A DNA stretch of 64,000 bases from Vulcanisaeta moutnovskia 768-28 (GTDB lineage: Archaea; Thermoproteota; Thermoprotei; Thermoproteales; Thermocladiaceae). The position numbers were made by a program, and so were the translations under genes. Below, piece by piece: positions 44,379-54,191 of this stretch; the first letter of the stretch is position 1; each line of letters starts with the position of its first letter. The DNA lies in assembly GCF_000190315.1 (NCBI RefSeq), contig NC_015151.1, positions 992,001 to 1,056,000 of the forward strand, given 5' to 3'. The notes beneath the pieces are model-generated. The model did no database searches. It was given only the letters and a program-made list of their open reading frames with translations, and was not told where the DNA came from.

Positions 44379-45385
44379 TGAGGATATTAACGAACACAAC
44401 CAAGATTGGGAAGCTACTCTCTAACTATGCAGAGGTTGAGGTTTTGAAGGTTAGGACTTTACGTGACCTAATAAGTAAAGTTGACATCAATAGCTACGAC
44501 CTAATTTACTTCGCCAAGTACACACCACCGCTTCTAGATCTAGGCTTAATCAATCAATCCAGAACCAAGGGTAAACTAATGATTGGCATGCATGTACCTG
44601 TAAAAATCGACCACATAAATAGGCCACATCACATAATCTATAATCTGCTAATGCCTATGCAAACGACGTATTATTTAAGGATGTTGGGCGCTTATCTCCA
44701 TGTCCTTAATAAGGATGATGAGGAATATCTTAGGAACAGAGTACATAGTAGGTTTAATAGTAGGGTTATATACGCACCATTGTTTACCGACACCAGTATA
44801 TTTAAGCCTGGAAATAAGTATGGTACATTTACATTATTATATTCTGCAAGGGCGTCCTGGCAGAAGGGTACGGATATTGCTGTCAAAATAATTAAGAGGT
44901 TGATCATGGAGTTGAGGGATAATATTGAGATTAAGATTGTTGCATACGGTCCATTAACACACCTATACAACAAACTTAGGAAGTTCAGAAATATTGAAAT
45001 ACTTAATTACTTACCACTTGACGAATTTTCCAGCGTATTGTCAAAATCCCACGTGCTTCTATTCACGAGCAGGTACGAGTCCTTCGCACAGCTACCCCTA
45101 GACTCCTTAGCGTCAGGTACTCCTGTAGTTTCATTTAATGTGAGGGGGTTTGTTAAGGATTACGTTATTAAAGACAAAGTCCTGGGTAAGTACATAGTTG
45201 ATTTTAATGATGTTGATAATATCGTAGATAGGGTGATCGAACTCGCCAAGTATTGGTATAATAACGAAAATTATTACCACGAGTTAGTTAAATACTCAAG
45301 GCAGTTTACTGAGAGGTTCTCTATCGAGAACATATCTAAGATCTACCTTGACGTATTCACTAATATCATTAATAACGCCACCTGA
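44378..45385 (+). CDS. GT4 glycosyltransferase (335 aa)
   Basis: The N-terminal domain is short (about 130 residues). The C-terminal domain has LYSARASWQKGTDIAVKI and FTSRYESFAQLPLDSLASGT, where E aligns with the first Glu of E-x7-E and Asp occupies the second position, then PVVSFNVRGFVKDY. It starts in the preceding stop (TAATG) and ends at the base before the next ATG. Confidence 0.8.
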   Translation: MRILTNTTKIGKLLSNYAEVEVLKVRTLRDLISKVDINSYDLIYFAKYTPPLLDLGLINQSRTKGKLMIGMHVPVKIDHINRPHHIIYNLLMPMQTTYYLRMLGAYLHVLNKDDEEYLRNRVHSRFNSRVIYAPLFTDTSIFKPGNKYGTFTLLYSARASWQKGTDIAVKIIKRLIMELRDNIEIKIVAYGPLTHLYNKLRKFRNIEILNYLPLDEFSSVLSKSHVLLFTSRYESFAQLPLDSLASGTPVVSFNVRGFVKDYVIKDKVLGKYIVDFNDVDNIVDRVIELAKYWYNNENYYHELVKYSRQFTERFSIENISKIYLDVFTNIINNAT

Positions 45386-46519
45386 ATGCGAAGGGATATT
45401 GAATTACTTGTAATAGGGCCTTCGGCAACAACCACCACTGGTTCATTACTTAGGCCATACAATATTTGGTATACACTTAAGGGATTAAGTACCATGAATG
45501 TTAGGTATTTACCAATTACATACCCCATCGAGGTCCTCTTAAACATTAGATCGATAATTAGGAGCAACATAATTATTATTAGTGGTGTATCACCATGGAT
45601 CTCAGCGATGATCCTAATCGTCAGTAGATTGCTTGGTAAGTGCGTGATACTTGATGTACATGGATCCCCATATTATGAGCACATAATGAGTGGGCGTGTA
45701 AGGATTATACGTGAACTCCTTCTTTACGTAAATGAGTATATCTCGTATAGATTGAGTACCAATATTATAGTTGCCTCGAGGGGTCTTATCGGCATTTTGC
45801 ACAAGTACTTCAGGGTAAGACTTAACAAGAGACTGTACGTATTGCCGAATTCGATTAGTTACCTATTCATTAAAATCATTAAGCCATTGATGGGCATTGA
45901 TAGGAGGCTTTTATGGAATGTATTGTTAAAGCCAAAGTTGAATGTGGATATAGATAATAATGATACCAAGATAGTGATATCACCCCTTCCTGATGTATTT
46001 ATTGGTAATTTAATAGCCTATGATACACTCATGAATATGATAAGAGAGTTACGTAGTAATAACATCAGGATAATAATAACAGGTATAAGGAAGGGGTTAG
46101 AACGTATTGATAATCTTATAATCAATGTTGGTTATTTACCATACATTGATTATATAACGCTTCTCCTAAATGCCCAGGCAATATTACTACCCTATCCAAA
46201 CAATTCCGTATGCGGTGGTGTTAGGAATAAGGTTCTTGAGGCTGGTTATTGTGGCGTGCCATTAATATCGACCAAGAATGGCGTGCTTCACTTAGACGCT
46301 AAGGGATGGATCCACTACATACCTCTTGAGGAAGTTCAACTAGGTAATTTATTAATTAATATTGATACTGATGCCATAAAGTCGATTAGTGAAAACATGA
46401 GAATGCTTATCCTAGAGAAGTACTTACCGAACTACTTTTCACGTAATTTACTTACCATTCTTAGAGAAATCCTAAGACGTAGGTTTAGAAAGCTACTATA
46501 TAAATTGGGGAATTATTAG
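45386..46519 (+). CDS. GT4-like glycosyltransferase (377 aa), paralog of the gene at 62654
   Basis: VIGPSATTTTGSLLRPYNIW opens the protein, and LPYPNNSVCGGVRNKVLEAG occupies the donor-site position, followed by ISTKNGVLHLDAKGWIHYI. The whole length matches the gene at 62654 (shared SGV(N/S)PW, LLPYPN, CGG.RNK(I/V)LE, GVLHL). It is shorter in the glycine loop than ordinary GT4 enzymes. It starts at the base after the previous stop. Confidence 0.75.
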   Translation: MRRDIELLVIGPSATTTTGSLLRPYNIWYTLKGLSTMNVRYLPITYPIEVLLNIRSIIRSNIIIISGVSPWISAMILIVSRLLGKCVILDVHGSPYYEHIMSGRVRIIRELLLYVNEYISYRLSTNIIVASRGLIGILHKYFRVRLNKRLYVLPNSISYLFIKIIKPLMGIDRRLLWNVLLKPKLNVDIDNNDTKIVISPLPDVFIGNLIAYDTLMNMIRELRSNNIRIIITGIRKGLERIDNLIINVGYLPYIDYITLLLNAQAILLPYPNNSVCGGVRNKVLEAGYCGVPLISTKNGVLHLDAKGWIHYIPLEEVQLGNLLINIDTDAIKSISENMRMLILEKYLPNYFSRNLLTILREILRRRFRKLLYKLGNY

Positions 46520-46553
46520 CTTAAAATTTATGCAATAAAAGAGCGGTGATGAT

Positions 46554-47939
46554 GTGAATTACCCAAACATAGTCCTTATAGTGATTGATACATTAAGGAA
46601 GGACGTACTGAGCATATACGGCGGGCCTGTACGTGCAGGAAGCCTTGAGTGGCTTGGTAAGGAGGGCGTGGTGTTTCCAAACCCTGTGGCGCCTGCTCCC
46701 TGGTCATTACCATCCCACACATCCATGTTTACTGGGAAATACCCTAGGGATCATGGTGTTCATGAGACGTACGATCTCAAGGAGTATAGTCTCAAACAAC
46801 TCATGGCTAAGGTGCCGTTTAAGACCTTACCTGAGAAATTAAGGGAGTTGGGTTACAACACCGTTGGTATATCGGCCAATGACTGGATAGCACCTGGGAC
46901 CGGCTTTGAGAGAGGGTTTGATGTCTTCCTGCATGTGCATGCCTTTGATCCTGTAAGACCAATATTTAACGAAATAAATAGGATAATTAGGAAGCTGAGA
47001 AGCCTGGGCATACTCGAGAGGGGGGTCCAGGACCCGTTTATTGCGGCTAAGGAGTTAATTAAGAAGAGCAGTTTCAGAGAACTTGTAAGGTTGGTTAAAC
47101 TATATATTAAGGCCTATGGTATTGTCAGGGCATTGGGGTATCCTGAGGATAAGGGTGGTAATGAGATAATTAGGCTTATTGAGAATCTATCGTTGAGGGA
47201 ACCGTTTTTCCTATTCATAAATTTCATGGAGGTTCACCAACCATACAAGACTGATGCGCCGAAATTAACCCTAGCGATGTATAGTCCATTAATATTTCCC
47301 GACCTATTTGGCTATAAGAAAATACCTAGTGAGACCATGGAGAGGATTAGGAGGGATTATCAAAACGAGGTTAGAATTGTGGATAAGTACATATGGAGGA
47401 TAATTGGTTATTTAAAAACGAGGAATTTATACGATAATACATTGATAATCGTGGTTGGGGATCACGGTCAGGAGCTTAAGGAGAGGGGTTATTATGGCCA
47501 TGCTATTTATCTACATAACGAGATAATCGAGGTGCCCTTCGTGGTTAAGTTACCTAGGGGTAGGAAGTTCATGCCTAAGGACGGCTATCAAAGCCTAACT
47601 AAGATACCTGATCTGATAATGAATGCTATTGAGGGTAATTATGAAGATGTCGTGACTAGGGATCTAGCCTTCTCGGAGGCTTATGGTATAACTCATGACT
47701 TAAAGCTCGTGCTGGGTAAGTACATGGGCAGACCTGACTTTAATGAGAAGAGGAGGGTTATTGATTGTGAGAGGAAGGCTGTTTATTATAGGGGTTACAA
47801 GCTTGTGATTAACACCACGCTTAATACTATAGAGGAGTTTTCGCATAATGGCCGTGAATTGAATACAGACAATAATGGGGATATCGTTAAGGAGTTACAA
47901 GAGTTGATTGAATCGTTTAGGAGAGGTGAGGTTGAGTGA
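46554..47939 (+). CDS. Alkaline-phosphatase-superfamily enzyme (sulfatase-like or phosphotransferase) (461 aa)
   Basis: NIVLIVIDTLRKDVLS holds a metal-binding Asp (D12), and APAPWSLPSHTSMFTG is the nucleophile loop. In type-I sulfatases it reads C-x-P-S-R with Cys made into formylglycine; here Ser51 and His55 replace Cys and Arg. GDHGQE (D303-H304) is the second metal site. The loop fits phosphodiesterase or phosphotransferase members better than classical sulfatases. The GTG start has a GGTGAT ribosome-binding site. The product overlaps the next GT2 by four bases. Confidence 0.7.
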   Translation: MNYPNIVLIVIDTLRKDVLSIYGGPVRAGSLEWLGKEGVVFPNPVAPAPWSLPSHTSMFTGKYPRDHGVHETYDLKEYSLKQLMAKVPFKTLPEKLRELGYNTVGISANDWIAPGTGFERGFDVFLHVHAFDPVRPIFNEINRIIRKLRSLGILERGVQDPFIAAKELIKKSSFRELVRLVKLYIKAYGIVRALGYPEDKGGNEIIRLIENLSLREPFFLFINFMEVHQPYKTDAPKLTLAMYSPLIFPDLFGYKKIPSETMERIRRDYQNEVRIVDKYIWRIIGYLKTRNLYDNTLIIVVGDHGQELKERGYYGHAIYLHNEIIEVPFVVKLPRGRKFMPKDGYQSLTKIPDLIMNAIEGNYEDVVTRDLAFSEAYGITHDLKLVLGKYMGRPDFNEKRRVIDCERKAVYYRGYKLVINTTLNTIEEFSHNGRELNTDNNGDIVKELQELIESFRRGEVE

Positions 47940-48970
47940 GTGATTTACCAAGGGTCTGTGTTGCCATATCGACGTACTTCACGGGGGAGGTTATATACGA
48001 GGTTCTCAGATCGATAGCGAATCTTGATTATCCCAGGGATAAGATTACCGTCAATGTGATAATCGCCAAGGATGATCATTCCACATATGAATATGTACTT
48101 AATGCATCCAAGGACTTCAATATTAATGTAAATACCTACATTGTGAATGCGCCAAATGTTGATGTGGAGAGGAATGCGGGAATCAGGAGCTGTAGTGATG
48201 CACCGTACATACTGTTGATGGATGATGATGCAGTACTTCATCCCAATACTATAAAGAAGGCACTCTCGCACTTTAGTGACAATGGGGTTTGTGCCGTTGT
48301 TTTCCCAACCGTTGGTGAATGCAAGAGTTTAGTTGAAAGACTGCATAGTTGTAGGTATTTGAGAGGTATTTTTTATGGTGTAAATACCACCATGCCCGTC
48401 ACAATGCTTAGGAGAGATGCGCTTGATAGAGTTGGTCTTTTTCGTGAGGATATGGGTCCACCATACTCAATACATGAGGATTGGGAGATGGGTTCTAGGA
48501 TTAGGAAGAGTGGGTGTGAGGTTGTGGCTGATGGCGAGTTAATACTTAGGGATTTGGGAGATCAAACGCTGAGGAAGAGGAGGACAGCCCACATTAATGA
48601 TAGACCTGCGAGGAGGAGTATACTAGGCGTCTTTACCGGTTATGTTAGGTCCTATGTAAATAGGAATTGGTGGAGTATGCTTCAAGTATTTAAATCAAGT
48701 CCTACGGATCAATTACTGGAGTATACTTTTTATCTCATTAATCCTGTGTTTTTCATTCTATTACTAACAATCAACTGGCCGTGGGGAGTTGCATATCTAG
48801 GCGTCGTATTGATTGGTACGGTTCTGGAAAACTTAGTTAAGGGTTACTATAGGGTGTTTTCGGTTAGGTATAGGATTCTTTACCCGTTATTAATGCTGGG
48901 CATAAGAACATTAAGAACTTACTTCTTCTTAATTGGACTTTTGGTAAACGCTTTTAAACGGAAAAGGTAG
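47936..48970 (+). CDS. GT2 glycosyltransferase with C-terminal membrane spans (344 aa)
   Basis: CVAISTYFTGEVIYEVLRSI and ILLMDDDAVLHPNTIKKALS (DDD, with the DxD) show GT2. IHEDWEMGSRIRKSGCEVV is the catalytic ED motif. Four C-terminal hydrophobic segments from about 245 anchor it. The GTG start overlaps the previous stop (GTGA). The role is to add a sugar to a lipid-linked glycan. Confidence 0.85.
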   Translation: MSDLPRVCVAISTYFTGEVIYEVLRSIANLDYPRDKITVNVIIAKDDHSTYEYVLNASKDFNINVNTYIVNAPNVDVERNAGIRSCSDAPYILLMDDDAVLHPNTIKKALSHFSDNGVCAVVFPTVGECKSLVERLHSCRYLRGIFYGVNTTMPVTMLRRDALDRVGLFREDMGPPYSIHEDWEMGSRIRKSGCEVVADGELILRDLGDQTLRKRRTAHINDRPARRSILGVFTGYVRSYVNRNWWSMLQVFKSSPTDQLLEYTFYLINPVFFILLLTINWPWGVAYLGVVLIGTVLENLVKGYYRVFSVRYRILYPLLMLGIRTLRTYFFLIGLLVNAFKRKR

Positions 48971-48986
48971 GTCTTTTTATAGTCAG

Positions 48987-49685
48987 ATGATTAGAAGATT
49001 GTTTGTATCATTAACCTTCGATGATGGATTTCTCAGTCACGTGATAATAGCTAGGGAACTAGTTAAGCATGGCATTTACTCGACATTCTTCATAGCACCT
49101 TATTTTAAAGGCAGGGATTTTTTGTCAAATAAATTGAACTCTCTAAATGTAATCTCTAAATTAGGTCATGAAATAGGTTCGCATGGGTTAACACATAGAT
49201 TCCTAACCGCATTATCCCCTGGTGATATTGAGTATGAGGTTAGGATGTCAAAGGCGATTATTGAAGATATAATTGGAAGGAAGGTTTATGGTTTTGCTTA
49301 TCCGTTTGATGCTTTTAATAATCAGGCAGTGGCTATTGTTATGAGGCATTATGATTATGCACGAAGAGGTTTCAATCCAAGTGACTTATTTAACATGAAT
49401 GTATTATTAAATGGATATTTAATAAGCAGATACTTGATTAATTCCATTAATCCGTTATTATCTATAAGACGATTTATACGTATTTTAAAACTTAGAATCT
49501 CGTATAATAATCATCGACGTGATTTTAATGGTGATATCGGTTGGTTAGTATTTACGTTTCATAATGAGCCAATAGAGGAAATACTCCATTTAGTATCAAT
49601 TATTAAGCGATTAGGTGGTTTACTAGGTATTAGGGTTGAGTTTAAGCCCATGTGTAATGTTTTCTTTGGGGAATGCCTAGAGTAG
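48987..49685 (+). CDS. Polysaccharide deacetylase (232 aa)
   Basis: The NodB catalytic motifs are present: SLTFDDGFLSHV (D12, D13), GHEIGSHGLTHRF (H66 and H70, metal ligands) and FAYPFDAFNNQ. It removes acetyl groups from N-acetylated or O-acetylated sugars. No signal peptide is seen, so it would act in the cytoplasm on intermediates. It overlaps the next GT2 by 13 bases. Confidence 0.8.
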   Translation: MIRRLFVSLTFDDGFLSHVIIARELVKHGIYSTFFIAPYFKGRDFLSNKLNSLNVISKLGHEIGSHGLTHRFLTALSPGDIEYEVRMSKAIIEDIIGRKVYGFAYPFDAFNNQAVAIVMRHYDYARRGFNPSDLFNMNVLLNGYLISRYLINSINPLLSIRRFIRILKLRISYNNHRRDFNGDIGWLVFTFHNEPIEEILHLVSIIKRLGGLLGIRVEFKPMCNVFFGECLE

Positions 49686-50542
49686 TTGTTGTGATGCCGG
49701 CGTTTAATGAGGAGAAATTTATCGGCAAAAGCCTAGGTTCAATCATTAGTCAGAGTGTTAGGCCGTATTTGGTGATTGTTTGTGATAATGGTAGTACCGA
49801 TAACACGCCCAGCATAGCCCGTAAGGTCCTTAGTAAGTCCGGCATTGACTATAGTATTGTTAATGTACGTAGGCACCCAGAGTTTGGTAAGTTCAACATA
49901 AACGTAGTTTATCACAGGTGCGCTCTCGAGTCCTTGAGAGAGGTCTCTGATTTCGTGGCAACAATAGAGGCTGACACGATACTTAAGCACGATTATTTCG
50001 AAAAGGTAATACGGGCTTTAAATAATGATGAGGGACTCGGTATAGCCTCTGGTCGTATAATTGCATTTAGTGGATATGAGATTGTTGTCGACTCATTCCC
50101 ACTGCCTGGGAGCTACGTTGGTTTACCTGGATCTGCCAGGGTTTATAGGTATGGTTGTTGGCGTGAGCTTAATACGAAGTTCGGCATGCTACGCCTTCCT
50201 GCCTGGGATACAGACCATGTCGCCCTAGCTGTGGCATTGGGTTGGAGGGTCGCTAAGATACACGATGCCATTGCCTACACTAGACCTGATAGACCGTTTA
50301 GGGGCTTTTATAGAGGCGTTGTTGATGCAATGCATGGCTTACCGTATTGGTGGGCCACGTATAAGGCATTCACTAAGAGAGACCCTAATTATTTAATTGG
50401 CTATTTGAAGTGTAGATTAACTAACTGTGGTAATCATGTACCGCCCATACTAAAGGCCTTGTATGGGGAATCTGCCAAAAACGTGTTTTTAAAGATATTA
50501 TCCTTACCTCCCAAAATGCTCTTCCGCCTTAACAATGCCTAG
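49673..50542 (+). CDS. GT2 glycosyltransferase (289 aa)
   Basis: VVVMPAFNEEKFIGKSLGSI, VCDNGSTDNTPSIARKVL and ATIEADTILKHDYFEKVI (EAD as the DxD) show GT2, with DTDHVALAVALGWRVA as the later ED-like motif. It is intact and of normal length. It is the last plus-strand gene before the convergent protease gene. Confidence 0.83.
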   Translation: MPRVVVVMPAFNEEKFIGKSLGSIISQSVRPYLVIVCDNGSTDNTPSIARKVLSKSGIDYSIVNVRRHPEFGKFNINVVYHRCALESLREVSDFVATIEADTILKHDYFEKVIRALNNDEGLGIASGRIIAFSGYEIVVDSFPLPGSYVGLPGSARVYRYGCWRELNTKFGMLRLPAWDTDHVALAVALGWRVAKIHDAIAYTRPDRPFRGFYRGVVDAMHGLPYWWATYKAFTKRDPNYLIGYLKCRLTNCGNHVPPILKALYGESAKNVFLKILSLPPKMLFRLNNA

Positions 50543-50593
50543 GTCTATTAAGGCTAGTTTAAGAAGCCGTGATTTATTTAAGAACGATGCGCT

Positions 50594-50974
50594 TTAAAGA
50601 AGGTACGGTTCAGCCCTCTCTAATCTACCCGTTTTGGATCCAACCCTGAACTCAAACTTCTCAAGTGCCGTCACACCTAGTAGTGCGTCTACATTTGTGG
50701 GTAGCTTGAGGTTCGGCCATACTTCAACATCCCCGTAGGTTACGGAATCTTTCACCTTAATCTCGCCACCACCATACTTGACTTTAACAATACTACCGTC
50801 AGGTAGTCTCCCAACTCTCTCATACTTAAACTCCATGCCAAGCCCCTGAGCCTTCTCAGGGGTGGTGATAATGTCTCCATAGAAGCCAGTATCAACAAGA
50901 ACCCTTAACCCAACCCCACCACCAGGCCCACGAACCTCCGCATCAACAACTACAGAACCCACAGCGCACACCAA
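50594..50974 (-). CDS. Retropepsin-like aspartyl protease (126 aa)
   Basis: LRVLVDTGFYGDIITTPEKA contains the catalytic DTG (28-30), followed by a beta-rich fold with DALLGVTALEKFEFRV. This matches clan AA archaeal aspartic proteases (AF_0612-like), which are single-domain and act as dimers. It stands alone on the minus strand between glycan genes. The target is unknown. Confidence 0.75.
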   Translation of the reverse strand: MVCAVGSVVVDAEVRGPGGGVGLRVLVDTGFYGDIITTPEKAQGLGMEFKYERVGRLPDGSIVKVKYGGGEIKVKDSVTYGDVEVWPNLKLPTNVDALLGVTALEKFEFRVGSKTGRLERAEPYLL

Positions 50975-51153
50975 GTATTTTTAACTACCAGAAGTATTTT
51001 TAATGCTTGATCCTAAATTTTAGTTTAATATGTTATGTATCGAAGTTTATAGTATGTTGAAGTTTTAAAGAATAATTTTTCTTATTTCTTAGGTATCTCA
51101 AATAATGGAGAGTAATACTCTAAAATAAATATACACAGTGAGTTAGGGTCTAT

Positions 51154-52056
51154 ATGTTATTAATTTCAGGGCAACTGGCGCAGAGAATACTGGAGGAAAG
51201 CGAGGCTATGGGTCTTGATCCACAGCAATACTTAGCTATACTCCTTAATAAGGGTACTCCGCAGCGGAGACTTGACTTATTACCGCTGAAGTATAAGATA
51301 GCCATAGCAGAGGTAGTCACTGAGGCCGCCTTGACTACCTTTAAGAAAGTGGTTGTTGTTTGGAGTGGTGGTAAGGATAGTACAGTTGTGCTGCACCTTG
51401 CTAAGACTGTTGCTGATAGGGTTGGTAAGGCGTTTGATGTAGTTTTCATAGACCACTACATGCATTTTGACGAAACCTTAGAGTTTATCGAGAAGGTTGC
51501 TAAGGAATGGGGCCTTAGGCTGTTCGTTAAGGGTAATGAGAGGCTTAAAGGCTTTAAGTACGGTGACGTGGTTAAAGTCGACCAACTTGACCAGAGGGAT
51601 CGTGATGAGCTCCTCAGGATAGGCTATGCAAAGCCTGAGTTCACCTTCAGCCTAAATAACATAGCTGCAAACCACCTACTGAAGACTGTGCCCCTGAACG
51701 AATTCATTAGTGATGGTCATTACGATGGGGTATTCGTTGGTATTAGGTGGGATGAGAATCCTGCTAGGGCTGGCGAAGTGTTCTTCAGTAGGCGTGAGAA
51801 GCCACTACACATTAGGGTTCATCCCATTCTTCCATTTACCGAGAGGGATGTTTGGGACTACACATTGAGTAATAAGCTACCGATAAACCCACTGTACTAT
51901 AGGGGTTTTAGGAGTATTGATGATAAGTACGAGACTAAGCCGACTGGTGATAGGCCTGCCTGGGAGCAGGATTTGGAGGGTAGTCCTGAACGCGCTGGTA
52001 GGGCTCAGGATAAGGAGGGCATAATGGAGTTACTTAGGCGTTACGGGTATATGTGA
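51154..52056 (+). CDS. CysD-like PP-loop enzyme (sulfate adenylyltransferase / PAPS-reductase family) (300 aa)
   Basis: VVVWSGGKDSTVVLHLAK is the PP-loop (S71-S76). GIRWDENPARAGEVFFSRR and LHIRVHPILPFTERDVWDY, with ERAGRAQDKEGIMELLRRYG near the end, follow the CysD pattern (SERqGR, MErKKR). CysD and the large GTPase CysN make APS; no CysN is visible here. It may activate sulfate for glycan sulfation, or belong to the related PAPS-reductase family. The stop overlaps the next gene start (GTGA). Confidence 0.7.
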   Translation: MLLISGQLAQRILEESEAMGLDPQQYLAILLNKGTPQRRLDLLPLKYKIAIAEVVTEAALTTFKKVVVVWSGGKDSTVVLHLAKTVADRVGKAFDVVFIDHYMHFDETLEFIEKVAKEWGLRLFVKGNERLKGFKYGDVVKVDQLDQRDRDELLRIGYAKPEFTFSLNNIAANHLLKTVPLNEFISDGHYDGVFVGIRWDENPARAGEVFFSRREKPLHIRVHPILPFTERDVWDYTLSNKLPINPLYYRGFRSIDDKYETKPTGDRPAWEQDLEGSPERAGRAQDKEGIMELLRRYGYM

Positions 52057-53345
52057 TCATGAAGAGACCGAACATAATAATACTAGTCATTGATACGTTA
52101 AGGGAGGACCACAGTCAAGGGCTTAACAGGCTCAGCGAGCTTGGCTTTGTGAAATATGAGAATGCCATTGCACCAGCGCCATGGACACTACCAAGCCACG
52201 TAAGCCTAATTACAGGATTGTACCCAAGCCAACATGGAATTCATGAGGGTTTTAGTAGGACTAATGAGGATTTGATGCACATAGCCACCGCAGGCATGAG
52301 TAGGTTAAGCTACGGTTTGTTGGGCGAGTTGAGGGATTACGAATACACAACCCATATAATCACCGCAAACCCGTACCTAAGCACGAAATTCGGGTTTAAG
52401 GCATACGAGAATGTGGTAGTACCTGGAAGGTTCTACTCAGAGAAGCACCTGGCCCTTTATAGGGAGTGGGTTGGGAAGTATGGCCGTAATAGGTATGTGA
52501 TGTTTAGGGATTTCGTTAAGAATGGCAGGTACGTGGATGCCATCCTCGGCATTATCTATAGTTCAATGAATGTCATAGAGGTATTGGCGCATAGGTTAGG
52601 GGTTCATGATTTGAGTATGGAGAAGGGTTCGAGATTGATAACGAGGATTATTGAGAAACGTAGGTTTATGGAGCCATTCTTACTATTAATAAATATAATG
52701 GAGGCTCATAGCCCGTACCTACCTGATGACCTAGGCGATGTGAAGTATAATAATGCTATCAGTAGGTGGATTATTGATGAGTATGTTAATGACCCAATAA
52801 TTGAGAGACTTAGGATTAGTTACCCAAGGCATTCATCCCTTGCCGTTGAGAGGGCCATAGGTATAGTACATGCATTAAGACCCTACCTCGACAATTCACT
52901 GATCATTGTGACCTCTGACCACGGTGAACTGCTCGGTGATGGTGGTTTGGGACATGGCTACTTCCTCAAGGATGGGTTACTCAGGGTGCCGTTATGGATT
53001 AGGTGGCCGAGTGGTGTCAAACCGCCTAAGCAAGCTGGCCACTACGTCAGCTTAACCCAAATACCCAGTATAATCAATAACGTAATTAATGGTGATGAGG
53101 TGAGGGTGGGGAGCAACTTAGCCTTATCAGAGAGCTTTGGGGCACCGCCATACATGGATTACAGTAAAGCAACGCATGAGCAGTTACGTAAGATATTCTC
53201 CCACAGGGTTAGGGTCTACACTAGGGGATGCATATTCACGTACAACGTGAGCATGGAGATAATCGAGGAAGGCAATTGCGAAGAAGGCACGGCAAAGGAA
53301 ATAATCAAGAACTTTATATCGTTAAGACCCCAACCAACCACGTGA
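52053..53345 (+). CDS. Alkaline-phosphatase-superfamily enzyme (sulfatase-like) (430 aa)
   Basis: IIILVIDTLREDHSQ carries the metal Asp and APAPWTLPSHVSLITG the nucleophile loop, with Thr45 and His49 in place of Cys and Arg. TSDHGELLGDGGLGHG is the second metal site. It is a paralog of the 46554 protein. The GTG at 52053 overlaps the CysD-like stop; an ATG at 52059 is the alternative start. Thr nucleophiles are typical of phosphoglycerol or phosphoethanolamine transferases and not of sulfatases. Confidence 0.7.
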   Translation: MIMKRPNIIILVIDTLREDHSQGLNRLSELGFVKYENAIAPAPWTLPSHVSLITGLYPSQHGIHEGFSRTNEDLMHIATAGMSRLSYGLLGELRDYEYTTHIITANPYLSTKFGFKAYENVVVPGRFYSEKHLALYREWVGKYGRNRYVMFRDFVKNGRYVDAILGIIYSSMNVIEVLAHRLGVHDLSMEKGSRLITRIIEKRRFMEPFLLLINIMEAHSPYLPDDLGDVKYNNAISRWIIDEYVNDPIIERLRISYPRHSSLAVERAIGIVHALRPYLDNSLIIVTSDHGELLGDGGLGHGYFLKDGLLRVPLWIRWPSGVKPPKQAGHYVSLTQIPSIINNVINGDEVRVGSNLALSESFGAPPYMDYSKATHEQLRKIFSHRVRVYTRGCIFTYNVSMEIIEEGNCEEGTAKEIIKNFISLRPQPTT

Positions 53346-53362
53346 GGTTTGGTTCACTGGGT

Positions 53363-53923
53363 TTAGCCCTGCTTACCTTTGGGTTCTTCCTTAAGTGCCC
53401 TCAAAGCGTTCTCTATCTCGTCGCTCCATTTTATCCTCGTCCTCAGTTCCTCTATGCGTCTTATTAGTTCGTTTATGAGGAGTCTTATGTCGTAGGCTGC
53501 CTCCTCCCTGCCTCTGTACTTGCTCAACGCCATGTCTGGGTCCGGCCCGTTGTATTGGTAGTCGTGGAGATCCAGCGCTGTGCTCGTCCATGCCGATAAC
53601 CCATCGTAACCTATTTCCTCAAGCATTTGTGACAATGCCTTCATCCTACTTGTCGGTACTCTAGGCACGGCCCTTTCCCTGAGCCACCTCCTCTCTTCGT
53701 CAGTCTTTGCGATTTGCATTAATTTATCGAGCTCAAGCCTCAATAAGGCAGCCAACAAAGCACGCCAGGACTGAAAGGCCTTACCCGCGGCATTCCTAAC
53801 AAGACCATCCTTTAGAAACCTAATCGCCAGTGAGGCCTCGACCAAGGACTCAAGAAGCCACGCATTCACGTAATCCTCCGTCGACGGCTTCGGCAACGGA
53901 TTCTCAAGGGTTTCTGTATCCAC
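53363..53923 (-). CDS. PaREP1-family protein (186 aa)
   Basis: The core AFLKDGLVRNAAGKAFQSW-like segment (here AIRFLKDGLVRNAAGKAFQ) with a following LAALLRLELDKL is the hallmark of PaREP1 proteins, a multicopy helical family in Pyrobaculum and other Thermoproteales. A TATA element (GTATTTAAGTAG, about 53945-53956) precedes a GTG start at 53923, giving a leaderless message. The function of PaREP1 proteins is unknown. The 268 bases from 53924 to 54191 hold that promoter and no convincing gene. Confidence 0.8.
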   Translation of the reverse strand: MDTETLENPLPKPSTEDYVNAWLLESLVEASLAIRFLKDGLVRNAAGKAFQSWRALLAALLRLELDKLMQIAKTDEERRWLRERAVPRVPTSRMKALSQMLEEIGYDGLSAWTSTALDLHDYQYNGPDPDMALSKYRGREEAAYDIRLLINELIRRIEELRTRIKWSDEIENALRALKEEPKGKQG

Positions 53924-54191
53924 GCTATGGTGTTTCGCCTAGCCTACTTAAATACCTTGGCATTAGGCAGGCGCTCATGCGCATGATGACCCATGGCTCG
54001 ACGTGCTGGGAGACTGATCTACTTGTTGGGTGGTTAGTGATTGGGTGTTGGTGGTTTTGTTCCATTATTACTCCGCATATTATGTCGGTGTCTAAGCTTG
54101 GTTCTTTCCAGGGCTTCCTGTCCATGCTCACGGCTATGATTAGTACCTCAGTGGTAAACATGATGGTTCGGGTCCTGGCGTGAGTACCGCA

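Noticed and set aside
48987-49685. Deacetylase considered as secreted
   Set aside because: No signal peptide or membrane segment is visible at the N-terminus, which begins directly with the catalytic TFDDG strand.
53925-54161. Minus-strand ORF of 78 residues upstream of the PaREP1 gene
   Set aside because: It covers the PaREP1 promoter, has no start signals and resembles no family.
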